A DNA stretch of 64,000 nt from a bacterium (GTDB lineage: Bacteria; Auribacterota; UBA3054): contig JAFYXV010000007.1 in assembly GCA_017557885.1 (NCBI GenBank), positions 248,001 to 312,000 of the forward strand. Reading direction: 5' to 3'. Each line of letters opens with the position of its first letter. The stretch's first letter is position 1. Shown one piece after another: positions 17,477-25,316 of this stretch. Position numbers and translations under genes: made by a program. A model generated the notes under the pieces. The model saw nothing but the letters and a program-made list of their open reading frames with translations. It was not told the DNA's origin and made no database searches.

Positions 17477-18568
17477 ATGAAAGAAGTTAAACGAGTGGCT
17501 GTTATTCCCGGCGACGGCACCGGACCGGAAGTAATAGGCGAAGGGCTTAAGGTCATCAAGGCTGTCAGCGGCAGTCTGGGCTGCGACATTGAGTTCAAGC
17601 ATTTTGATTTCGGCGGCGAAAGGTACATGCGCACCGGCGAGACTCTGCCGGAGGGCGCCATTGAGGAACTGAAGACTTTCGACGCCATTTATCTCGGCGC
17701 GATCGGGCATCCGGATATCAAGCCCGGCATTCTTGAGAAAGGCATTCTTTTGAAGCTCAGGTTCGAGCTGGACCAGTATATCAACTTGAGGCCGGTCAGA
17801 TTGTTCCCGGGCGTGGAGACGCCCTTGAAGGGGAAAGGTCCGGATGACATCGATTACACGGTGGTTCGTGAAAATTCCGGCGACGTTTATACCGGCATGG
17901 GCGGCGCCATGATGGTCGGCACCAAGGACGAAGTCGCCACGCAGGTCATGGCGTATTCCAGAAAGCAGGTTGACCGCTGCCTGCGCTACGCGTTTGAATA
18001 TGCCCGCAAGTACGGCAAGGCGGCCCGCGGCAAAGCTGACAAGAGCAAACTGGCGCTGGTCGGCAAGTCCAACGTTCTGACTTACGTTTTCGACATGTGG
18101 AACAGGGCCTTCGCCGAGATAGGTGAAGAGTATCCCGACATCAAGCGCGAGTATTATCATGTGGACGCCACCACGCTGTATCAGGTGGCCACGCCGGAAA
18201 TGTTCGACGTCGTGGTGACGACGAATCTGTTCGGCGACATCATCACGGACCTGGCGGCCATCACCCAGGGCGGCCTGGGCGTGGCGGCGGGCGGCAACCT
18301 GAATCCGGAAGGCGTTTCGATGTTCGAGCCCATCGGCGGCACGGCGCCCATGTGGACTGGCCAAAACAAGATCAATCCCTTGGCGGCCATCTGGTCCGGC
18401 GCGATGCTCCTGCAGAGCCTCGGAGAGGAAAAGGTCGGCGACGCGATCGTCGAGGCGATCGGCGACACTACGCCTAAGATGAAGAGCATGGCGGCGGGGC
18501 AAATGGGCTTCTCCACTACGGAAGTGGGGGACATGGTCGCGGAAGCCGCTTTGAAGAGATTAAGCTAA
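17477..18568 (+). CDS. leuB: 3-isopropylmalate dehydrogenase family protein
   Basis: NAD-dependent beta-decarboxylating dehydrogenase. The N-terminal VAVIPGDGTGPEVIGEGLKV, the substrate-binding LRFELDQYINLRPVRLFPG, VRENSGDVYTG, and NLFGDIITDLAA are family hallmarks. The Leu-rich substrate loop (ILLKLRFELDQYINLRP) fits LeuB, the leucine-synthesis enzyme, better than isocitrate dehydrogenase. A separate icd is present at 37960. The tartrate/malate dehydrogenase branch cannot be excluded. No leuACD is adjacent, and asd follows after 19 bases. Length is 363 residues. Confidence 0.82.
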   Translation: MKEVKRVAVIPGDGTGPEVIGEGLKVIKAVSGSLGCDIEFKHFDFGGERYMRTGETLPEGAIEELKTFDAIYLGAIGHPDIKPGILEKGILLKLRFELDQYINLRPVRLFPGVETPLKGKGPDDIDYTVVRENSGDVYTGMGGAMMVGTKDEVATQVMAYSRKQVDRCLRYAFEYARKYGKAARGKADKSKLALVGKSNVLTYVFDMWNRAFAEIGEEYPDIKREYYHVDATTLYQVATPEMFDVVVTTNLFGDIITDLAAITQGGLGVAAGGNLNPEGVSMFEPIGGTAPMWTGQNKINPLAAIWSGAMLLQSLGEEKVGDAIVEAIGDTTPKMKSMAAGQMGFSTTEVGDMVAEAALKRLS

Positions 18569-18587
18569 AAAAAGGAGTTATCGACAT

Positions 18588-19586
18588 ATGAAAAGAGTTG
18601 CCATAGCCGGCGCCACCGGCGCCGTTGGTACGGAAATGCTGAAGACCCTGGAGAAGAGAAATTTTCCGGTGTCCAGTTTGAAATTATTGGCTTCCGAGAG
18701 ATCCGTGGGAAGAAAGCTTGTTTTCCGCGGGAAAGAGATCGCGGTGGAATTGCTGCGCCCGGAAGCTTTCAACGATGTGGACATCGTTTTGTCTTCCACT
18801 TCCGGCACGCTGTCGAAGCAGTTCTCTCCGGCGGCGGTGGAGAGAGGCGCCGTGGTGGTTGACAATACCTCCGCGTTCAGAATGGATCCCAACGTTCCTC
18901 TGGTCGTTCCGGAAGTGAATCCCGAGGACATCAAGTGGCACAAGGGCATCATCGCGAACCCGAACTGCTCGACGATCATCGCCAACGTTCCCTTGTTCCC
19001 GATCTACAAGAAATTCGGCCTGAAGAGATTCGTCAGCTGCACTTATCAGGCGGTCTCCGGCGCCGGCGCCTGGGGCATCGAGGAATTGAGAGAGCAGACG
19101 AAAGCTTATCTTGCGGGCGAACCTATAGTCAAGAACAAATTCCCGCACCAGATCGCCTTCAACGTCTTCTCGCACAATTCGGCCATCGGTCCGGACGGCT
19201 TCAACGAGGAAGAGGCGAAGATGATCAGGGAGACCAGGAAGATCTTCCACGACGATTCCATCACCATCAGCGCGACCTGCGTAAGAGTCCCGGTCTTCCG
19301 GGCGCACACTGAAGCGCTGCACTGCGAGCTCAAGGAGAAGGCTACGCCGGATGAGATCCGTGAACTTCTCTCCACGGCTCCCGGCGTCAAGGTAATAGAC
19401 GACGTTGCAGGGAATCACTTCCCGATGCCCATCGAATCCACGGAAGAGTACGATGTGCGCGTCGGCAGGATCCGCACGGACTATCTCTTCGACAACGGAA
19501 TAGCGATGCTTGTTTCGGGCGACCAGCTTCTGAAGGGCGCCGCTTTCAACGCCGTTCAGATCGCGGAATTGCTTTTGAATCTTTAA
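18588..19586 (+). CDS. asd: Aspartate-semialdehyde dehydrogenase
   Basis: NADPH-dependent reduction of aspartyl-phosphate to aspartate semialdehyde, the branch point for Lys, Met, Thr and diaminopimelate. The Rossmann start is RVAIAGATGAVGTEML. The catalytic Cys127 lies in NPNCSTI. SGAGAWGIEEL and the His region RVPVFRAHTEAL are typical. Length is 332 residues. A Shine-Dalgarno sequence AAAGGAG precedes the start. Confidence 0.96.
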   Translation: MKRVAIAGATGAVGTEMLKTLEKRNFPVSSLKLLASERSVGRKLVFRGKEIAVELLRPEAFNDVDIVLSSTSGTLSKQFSPAAVERGAVVVDNTSAFRMDPNVPLVVPEVNPEDIKWHKGIIANPNCSTIIANVPLFPIYKKFGLKRFVSCTYQAVSGAGAWGIEELREQTKAYLAGEPIVKNKFPHQIAFNVFSHNSAIGPDGFNEEEAKMIRETRKIFHDDSITISATCVRVPVFRAHTEALHCELKEKATPDEIRELLSTAPGVKVIDDVAGNHFPMPIESTEEYDVRVGRIRTDYLFDNGIAMLVSGDQLLKGAAFNAVQIAELLLNL

Positions 19587-19607
19587 CCAACATAAAAGGA
19601 AAAAATT

Positions 19608-20168
19608 ATGCAGGAAACCAACACCTTCACGACGGCTGGCGCTCAGCTGAGAGCCCTCGTTGACATCCCCGGCGCTCCCGGCTGGGTGGACATGCTCGTT
19701 CTCATCCTGGGCTTGATCTTCGCGACGATCATCATCAATCTGATCATTACCTTGATCGGCAACATCATTGCGAGCTTCAGGCCGCACAAACGCACGGTCA
19801 TCAGTTTGGTCGTGGTGGTCTTCCACGTTCTCATGTGGCTGATCTTCATCACGGTCTGCATGACCGTCATCGGCGTCGATTTCGTTCCGCTGCTGGCTTG
19901 CCTGGGCGTCGGCGGCATCTCCATCGGCATTGCGTTGAAGGATTCCATCGCCAGCCTGATGGCCGGCATCACGCTTATCGTGGGTGAAGTCTTCGTGATC
20001 GGCGACGTCATCAACGTGGCCGGCGTGGAAGGCGAAGTGGAAGAGATCACCATCCGCTACACAAAGCTTTTGGCGGGCGGCGAAAGGATCTACGTTCCGA
20101 ACCTTTCCATCGTCAACTCCATCGTGGTCCTCAAGAAGTCCGTCAGGCTTCCTCAACCCAAAGCGTGA
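19608..20168 (+). CDS. Minimal mechanosensitive channel, MscS family
   Basis: Small inner-membrane channel of 186 residues, well below the 286 of E. coli MscS. Two hydrophobic segments (about 27-55 and 64-90) precede the pore helix region LLACLGVGGISIGIALKDSIASLMAG. The beta-domain start GEVFVIGDVINVAGVEGEVEEITIRYT is clear, but the large C-terminal alpha/beta cage is missing. Family members release solutes on hypo-osmotic shock. The protein ends naturally (PKA-stop), so a short form is more likely than a truncation. Confidence 0.85.
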   Translation: MQETNTFTTAGAQLRALVDIPGAPGWVDMLVLILGLIFATIIINLIITLIGNIIASFRPHKRTVISLVVVVFHVLMWLIFITVCMTVIGVDFVPLLACLGVGGISIGIALKDSIASLMAGITLIVGEVFVIGDVINVAGVEGEVEEITIRYTKLLAGGERIYVPNLSIVNSIVVLKKSVRLPQPKA

Positions 20169-20183
20169 TCTGATTTCGCGGGC

Positions 20184-21155
20184 ATGGCCGATCTAAAGAA
20201 CGAGTTCAGCTGGTCTTTCAGTCAGGCGCGGGATTTCTCGGCCTGCCCGCGAAAGTATTATTGGCAAAGATACGGTTCCTGGGGCGGCTGGGAGGAAATT
20301 GCTCCAAACAAGGTCAAGACCGCCTACCGCCTGAAGCAAATGAAGAACCGTTACGCCCTGGTGGGGCTCGCCGTCGACAAGGCCGTGAAAGAGGCCCTTG
20401 CCAGGATCAAAGCCGGGGAAGAGGTGACCTTCGAGGAGGCTTACAAGACCGCCAGGGATCATCTCGTGAAAGCCTGGTACGAGCACAAGTCCAAAATGTG
20501 GGAAAAGAATCCCAAGAAATACACCTGCATCAAGGACCTCTATTACTCGGAGTTTTTGATGGACGACGAGGAATCCCGCCAGGCCTGGGGATCCTTCATC
20601 AAGGAGAGGCTGACTGTCTGCCTGGAGAATTTCTTCGGCATGATCCTCCCCAAAATAAGGCCTTACCTTGAAAGGGGAGAGCTTGTTCCCATAGGCCAGG
20701 GGGATTTCGAGTCGGACAGTTTCGCCATTGGCGGTCTCAAGATCTTCGCCGCGCCGGATTCCGTCATAAAGACCGAGGACACATTTTTGATCATCGACTG
20801 GAAGACCGGGAAGCCGCAGCAGTATTACGACTACCAGGTGAGAGTTTACGGCATCTGGGCCCAGATGAAGCACGACGTTCCCGCCGATATGATCGAGCTG
20901 GCCCTGGCTTATCTGCCGGACGGCACGTGGAAAACCGTACCCTACGACGAGGACATCGCCCGCGAGGCCTTCGATTTCATCAGGGAAAATGTGGAGGATA
21001 TGAGCGACAAGCTCAAGGGAAGGGACATTGCTCTCAACGAGCCCCTAAACATGAAGGAATTCGAACAGACCGACAGACTGGAGACCTGCGCGCAGTGCAA
21101 TTTCATGGAGCTTTGCCAGCGGCAGTTCGCTCTAGCTTCAAAGGAACAGTTCTGA
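20184..21155 (+). CDS. PD-(D/E)XK nuclease with predicted 4Fe-4S cluster (Cas4/AddB-like)
   Basis: RecB-family nuclease fold of 323 residues. Visible motifs in order are FSACPRKYY (Cys21), GGLKIFAAPD (GxxD), LIIDWKTGKP (DxK) and YQVRVYG (QxxxY-like). A C-terminal CAQCNFMELC gives Cys302, Cys305 and Cys311. One N-terminal Cys plus a C-x2-C-x5-C cluster is the arrangement of Cas4 and AddB iron-sulfur nucleases. No CRISPR array or cas gene is nearby, so a repair or unknown role is more likely. It follows the mscS gene by 15 bases and precedes the acyltransferase by 1 base. Confidence 0.85.
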   Translation: MADLKNEFSWSFSQARDFSACPRKYYWQRYGSWGGWEEIAPNKVKTAYRLKQMKNRYALVGLAVDKAVKEALARIKAGEEVTFEEAYKTARDHLVKAWYEHKSKMWEKNPKKYTCIKDLYYSEFLMDDEESRQAWGSFIKERLTVCLENFFGMILPKIRPYLERGELVPIGQGDFESDSFAIGGLKIFAAPDSVIKTEDTFLIIDWKTGKPQQYYDYQVRVYGIWAQMKHDVPADMIELALAYLPDGTWKTVPYDEDIAREAFDFIRENVEDMSDKLKGRDIALNEPLNMKEFEQTDRLETCAQCNFMELCQRQFALASKEQF

Positions 21156-21156
21156 G

Positions 21157-22107
21157 ATGGAAAAGGAAAAAAAGAAGAAAAAACGCAGCTTCATGAGCAG
21201 ACATCCGAGGATCCGCTCCGCGGCCTACGGGATGTACGCTCTCCTTTTCTGCGCCCTGGGCATCCTGATGTTCCCCCTGGGCCTTATTCCCAGAGCCTGG
21301 ACCTACAAGCTGGGACGTTTCATTGGGCTGCATATCACTTATTTCGTCATCAGGCGCAAGTGCTTTTTGAATTTCTTTTGGGCCTACGGGGACAGGATGA
21401 ACGAGAAGAGGGCGCGCGCACTGACGAAAAAAGTGGCGGTGAACCTTACTTACAGCGTCCTGGACTGCTTTTATCTCTGGGTCTTCAAATGGCGTTACAG
21501 AAAGTACGATCCGGTGGAGGAGTGGAGCGACTGGTCGGTTGTCAGCAAAAGCATGGAGGCGGGCCACGGCGTCGTCGTGGCCACGGCGCACTATCATTGC
21601 TTCGAGGTCATGCCGGTGCATTTCTGCTATACGCGCCAGGGCTTCGACGGAGGCGTGATCGCCCGCACCTTCCCGTCGCCGCTGGCCGTCAGGATCTACA
21701 CCTGGCTCAGGAAGCGCTACAACATCCTTTCCTTTTACAGCGACGCGAAAAGCATCATCAGGACTTTGAAGAGCGGAAAAGTGGTGGGAGTTCTTCCCGA
21801 TCTTTACGCCAAGAGGAAATACAAAGTGCCGACCACCTTCTACGGCAAGCCGACGACCACCTTCGACATTCATTTCAGGGTGGCGGCTCTTTGCGACTGC
21901 CCGGTGGTGCCGGCTTTTTTGATGCGCAAGAAAAGAACCCCCTGGAAATACGGCTTGCTTTTTTACGATCCGATCGTTCTTCCCAAGAAGCCCAGCGAGG
22001 AGCTGGTGGACCAGTGCGTGCAGAAGCTTTCCCTGGTCTTCGAATATCACATGCGCCGTTATCCCACGGGCTGGATCTGGTTCCACAACAAATGGCGGAT
22101 CTTTTAA
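21157..22107 (+). CDS. LpxL/HtrB-family lipid A acyltransferase-like protein
   Basis: Membrane-bound acyltransferase of 316 residues. The N terminus is strongly basic (EKEKKKKKR), followed by one transmembrane helix near residues 28-45. The catalytic HX4E motif is HYHCFE (His145, Glu150), matching the LpxL/LpxM His/Glu pair. VVGVLPDLYAKR and the C-terminal HMRRYPTGWIWFHNKW (YPxxWxWxHxRW-like) are family signatures. It likely adds a secondary acyl chain to lipid A or a related lipid. Confidence 0.85.
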   Translation: MEKEKKKKKRSFMSRHPRIRSAAYGMYALLFCALGILMFPLGLIPRAWTYKLGRFIGLHITYFVIRRKCFLNFFWAYGDRMNEKRARALTKKVAVNLTYSVLDCFYLWVFKWRYRKYDPVEEWSDWSVVSKSMEAGHGVVVATAHYHCFEVMPVHFCYTRQGFDGGVIARTFPSPLAVRIYTWLRKRYNILSFYSDAKSIIRTLKSGKVVGVLPDLYAKRKYKVPTTFYGKPTTTFDIHFRVAALCDCPVVPAFLMRKKRTPWKYGLLFYDPIVLPKKPSEELVDQCVQKLSLVFEYHMRRYPTGWIWFHNKWRIF

Positions 22108-22119
22108 CCTTCTTTACGG

Positions 22120-22125
22120 TATAAT
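22120..22125 (+). promoter_or_regulatory. -10 element upstream of manC
   Basis: A perfect TATAAT lies in the short AT-rich gap before manC. No convincing -35 hexamer is seen at 16-18 bases upstream. Confidence 0.35.
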
Positions 22126-22145
22126 TAATTAAGGATAAAATCTTT

Positions 22146-23231
22146 ATGGCGGAAACAAAGAACAGTTTGGTCGCGGTCTGCGTCATGGCAGGCGGAATAG
22201 GGGAGCGCTTCTGGCCTCTCTCCAGGATCATGCGTCCCAAACAGCTCCTTGCCATTACCGGAGAGGAGACCATGCTCAGGAAGACGGTCTCCCGCCATCA
22301 GGCCATCGCCTCCCCGGAAAACATTTACATCGTGACCACCGGCGCCCAGGCGGATCTGATCAGGAAGGAGATCAAGGAACTGCCCTTCGGGAACGTGATC
22401 CCCGAGCCCTGCGGCCGCAACACCGCCCCCTGCGTGGCGCTGGGAGCCGCGCTGCTCTACAAAAAAGATCCCGGGAGCGTCATGGTGGTGGTCTCCTCCG
22501 ACCATTACATCCCCGACGTCCAGGATTATGTGGAGACGATCAGGGACGCCGTCGCTCTGGCCAGGCAGGAGAACGCCCTGGTGACCGTGGGCGTCGTTCC
22601 CCGTTACCCTGAAACGGGCTACGGCTACATCAAGGGCGAAACTGAGATCGCTTATCCGGGCGGCACCAAAGCCTGGCGGGTATCCCATTTTCTGGAAAAA
22701 CCGCCGCTGGAAGTGGCCGAGAAACTTTACAAGGCCCCCGGCTATTTCTGGAACGCCGGCATGTTCGTTTTCCAGACCAGGGATATCCTGAAAGCGTTCG
22801 AGGAATTCATGCCGGAATCCTGGAAAGATCTGGAAGATATCATCGCGAAGGCCGGAACGGCGGGGGAGAGGGAAGCCATAGAGAATTACTACCGCAGCGT
22901 CCCCAAGATCTCCATCGACAACGCGGTCATGGAGAAAGCCTCCAACGTGGCGGTCTGCGCCGCTTCCTTCAAATGGAACGACGTGGGCAGCTGGACCTCC
23001 GCCTCCCAGCATTGGCCGGAGGATGAGAAATCCAACCGCCTGAGAGGGGAGGTGAAGCTTCTGGAGACCAGCGACTGCATTGTCGGCAACTACGCCGAAG
23101 GCTTGGTGGGCGTAATCGGTTTGAAAGACGTGGTCGTCATAAGGACCGCGGACGCGACGCTGGTCTGCGCCAGGGACAAAGTTCAGGACGTCAAGAAAAT
23201 TTTGGGAGACCTCGACGAGAAGTACCGCTGA
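22146..23231 (+). CDS. manC: Mannose-1-phosphate guanylyltransferase
   Basis: Makes GDP-mannose for surface glycans. The nucleotidyltransferase motif GGIGERFWPLSRIMRPKQLL is near residue 17. PEPCGRNTAP, SSDHYIPD, FLEKPPLEVAEKL and YFWNAGMFVF follow in the expected order. Length is 361 residues, so it is the monofunctional form without the PMI domain. The stop overlaps the ruvX start by one base. Confidence 0.95.
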   Translation: MAETKNSLVAVCVMAGGIGERFWPLSRIMRPKQLLAITGEETMLRKTVSRHQAIASPENIYIVTTGAQADLIRKEIKELPFGNVIPEPCGRNTAPCVALGAALLYKKDPGSVMVVVSSDHYIPDVQDYVETIRDAVALARQENALVTVGVVPRYPETGYGYIKGETEIAYPGGTKAWRVSHFLEKPPLEVAEKLYKAPGYFWNAGMFVFQTRDILKAFEEFMPESWKDLEDIIAKAGTAGEREAIENYYRSVPKISIDNAVMEKASNVAVCAASFKWNDVGSWTSASQHWPEDEKSNRLRGEVKLLETSDCIVGNYAEGLVGVIGLKDVVVIRTADATLVCARDKVQDVKKILGDLDEKYR

Positions 23232-23701
23232 TGCGCATTTTGGCAGTTGACATAGGCACGGTGAGAACAGGGCTCGCTATCTCGGACCCCTTGGGTCTGA
23301 CGGCCCAGCCTTTGCCAACGGTCCAGGGCGGCAGCCCGAAGGTCAACGCCAGGATCATCCTGGACCTTGTTTTAAAATACGCAACGGAACCGGACGAAAA
23401 GCGCCGGGTGGGAACGGTCCTCTTGGGGAACCCCGTCCTGCTGAACGGAAAGCCCGGCGAAAAGAGCAAAGATTCGGAGGAATGCGCCAGGCTCCTGAGG
23501 GAGTATCTTAAGCAGAAGCTTGATTATCCCGTGGAGGTCCTGCTGAGGGACGAGCGCCTCACTTCCGTGGCGGCGGAGCGCTTCATGATCCAGGGCGACG
23601 CCCGCAGGGACCGCAGGAAGGAAAAGAAAGACCAGGTGGCGGCTCAGCTTATATTGGAGAATTATCTTGAGAGTAAAAGATATGAAAAGCAGAATTGCTA
23701 A
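23231..23701 (+). CDS. ruvX: RuvX/YqgF-family RNase H-fold nuclease
   Basis: Putative Holliday junction resolvase also implicated in 16S rRNA 5'-end maturation. The RNase H-fold start ILAVDIGTVRTGLAISDP carries the first catalytic Asp. VLLRDERLTSVAAERFM and the DQVAAQLILENYL end carry the other acidic residues. Length is 156 residues. Its 3' end overlaps the start of a lipoprotein gene. Confidence 0.93.
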   Translation: MRILAVDIGTVRTGLAISDPLGLTAQPLPTVQGGSPKVNARIILDLVLKYATEPDEKRRVGTVLLGNPVLLNGKPGEKSKDSEECARLLREYLKQKLDYPVEVLLRDERLTSVAAERFMIQGDARRDRRKEKKDQVAAQLILENYLESKRYEKQNC

Positions 23702-24179
23702 ACTGTCCGCGCTTTTTGTATCCCTGCTGCTGGGAGGGTGCATGCTGCCGAGAATGTTCGTGGCGGCCTTCATTCCTTTCCAGCGTTTCATGATCTGGGG
23801 CGCGGCCATGGCCGCCCGCTACGGGGCGCCTCTGGTCATGCTCATGGTGGACGCCTCGCCCTCCGCCGCGCCTTCCTTCGGCCCGGCGGACGAGCTGCGG
23901 GAGCCGTATTATTACGAAGAGAAGATCGCTCCTGAAATGCTCGGGAGGGAGAAACTGGCGAAGGTTTACATTATCGATTACCGGCAAACGGAGGAGAGCG
24001 ATTACGCCGATTTCCTGAGGGAAGCCGCAGGACGCGGGCAGAGCGTCAGCCTGGCGCCGCTGGGAACGGAAGAGGAGGCTCTGGAAACGGAAAGCTTGCT
24101 TGCGGCGATCGGCGTGGAAACGGAACGGGGGTTTCCGAAAAAGGATGCGAAAAACGAAGGACCAGAAGGTGAGTTATGA
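23682..24179 (+). CDS. Hypothetical lipoprotein
   Basis: The ATG at 23682 gives a lipoprotein signal peptide with lipobox LLLGGC. A TTG 15 bases earlier is possible but less likely. The 165-residue product is Pro/Glu-rich, with no recognised domain. The start overlaps ruvX by 20 bases, and the stop overlaps the next ATG (ATGA). Function is unknown; translational coupling suggests it acts with the following SNase-like protein. Confidence 0.6.
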   Translation: MKSRIAKLSALFVSLLLGGCMLPRMFVAAFIPFQRFMIWGAAMAARYGAPLVMLMVDASPSAAPSFGPADELREPYYYEEKIAPEMLGREKLAKVYIIDYRQTEESDYADFLREAAGRGQSVSLAPLGTEEEALETESLLAAIGVETERGFPKKDAKNEGPEGEL

Positions 24180-25198
24180 GATTTTTCTTCTTCCTAGTGT
24201 TTTTGGCCGTCGTCGGCATGTTCGTCTTGTACAAGTATCAGGAAAGCCACCCTTCCAAAGGGCTTTTCAATTATGATTTCAACGAAAAGACCCAGGAGCA
24301 GGAAAAGAAACCTTCCTATTACCGCGTGCTGAACGTCTTCAGCGGAACGGATTTCATGCTTCTGCGGGACAACGTGGAAACGCAGTATTTCAGCCTGGTC
24401 GACCTGGACTGCCCTTACCCGGATCCCAAAAGGAACGATCCCAAGATCTGGGACGACACGAAAAGCCGGGAAGAGCTTGCCAAGATAGGCCAGGAAGCTT
24501 TGGATTTCTCAAAAGCCCAGCTTCAGGCCATTGGCGCTTTCAGGGCTTCCGCCAGAAAGAAAGGCGAAATGAAAGGCCTGCTTTATCTTCAGGGCGACAT
24601 CTCGCTGACAAACGGCTCCTCCCTGGCAAGGGAGCTGATCCTCAGGGGCTTGGCCAGCGGCAAAAAGGACGCTTTGGTAAGTTATCAGAGCTACGAGGAA
24701 CAGGCCAGGAAGGAGGAGAAGGGCCTTTGGCGGCACAGGCTGCCTTTGGAGAGCAGGATCAAGATAGACGCCTTTATCGGCGAGAAAGTTTTGGATTTTT
24801 CCACCCACAACCAGAAGGCTTCCATGAGCAAGGAAATTTTGGAATCCGTGGCCAGTGAGGAAAAAGCCGTGGTGGTCAGTTTGAATGTCGATATCGCCCC
24901 GCCTATCACCAGGGAGTATGAATTCGAGGTCAAATGCAGTTTCATGATGGAGGAGATCGCCGGGATCTCCGACAGCACTCAGGCGGACGCCAGATCGTTC
25001 AGGGAGATCGAGCGCAAAGACGAGCGCTTTTTAGTGACCGATCCCCAGACCAATCTTACCATCCGTTCCTCCAGTTACGAAATGAGCAACATCCGGAGAG
25101 GCGGGAGACAATTCAGGCAGGGCTTTTTCTGCAGTTCCTGCACCTGCACCATCTTGCTGGACGGCGTGGAGATAAAAAAGGAGAACAAGATATTTTAG
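24176..25198 (+). CDS. Membrane-anchored SNase-like (thermonuclease fold) protein, probably catalytically degenerate
   Basis: A single N-terminal helix (residues 3-18) anchors a periplasmic domain. Residues 45-185 follow the staphylococcal nuclease pattern: VLNVFSGTDFMLLRDN, then the VDLDCPYPDP region, then GSSLARELILRGLAS and YEEQARKEEKGLWRH. The Arg and Glu of the normal active site (RLxGIDxPE) are replaced in FSLVDLDCPYP, so nuclease activity is doubtful. The C-terminal 140 residues are unrecognised and contain a late Cys pair (CSSCTC). Length is 340 residues. Confidence 0.65.
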   Translation: MRFFFFLVFLAVVGMFVLYKYQESHPSKGLFNYDFNEKTQEQEKKPSYYRVLNVFSGTDFMLLRDNVETQYFSLVDLDCPYPDPKRNDPKIWDDTKSREELAKIGQEALDFSKAQLQAIGAFRASARKKGEMKGLLYLQGDISLTNGSSLARELILRGLASGKKDALVSYQSYEEQARKEEKGLWRHRLPLESRIKIDAFIGEKVLDFSTHNQKASMSKEILESVASEEKAVVVSLNVDIAPPITREYEFEVKCSFMMEEIAGISDSTQADARSFREIERKDERFLVTDPQTNLTIRSSSYEMSNIRRGGRQFRQGFFCSSCTCTILLDGVEIKKENKIF

Positions 25199-25316
25199 GG
25201 ATCTTACGGCTGGTTGCAATTCAGCAAAAAACGGATATTTCCTTTTGACATTCCGAAAGCAAGATTGGTTTTGATAGAATAGCAAAGTGAAAATTTTAAG
25301 ATGAAACGGTGCGTCT

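Noticed and set aside
20184-22107. A CRISPR-Cas remnant around the Cas4-like nuclease
   Set aside because: No repeat array or other cas gene is present; neighbours are membrane and lipid genes.
25245-25280. TTGACA and TAGAAT upstream of the GspK-like gene as a promoter
   Set aside because: The two hexamers are 24 bases apart, too far for a standard sigma-70 promoter, and no better pair was seen.
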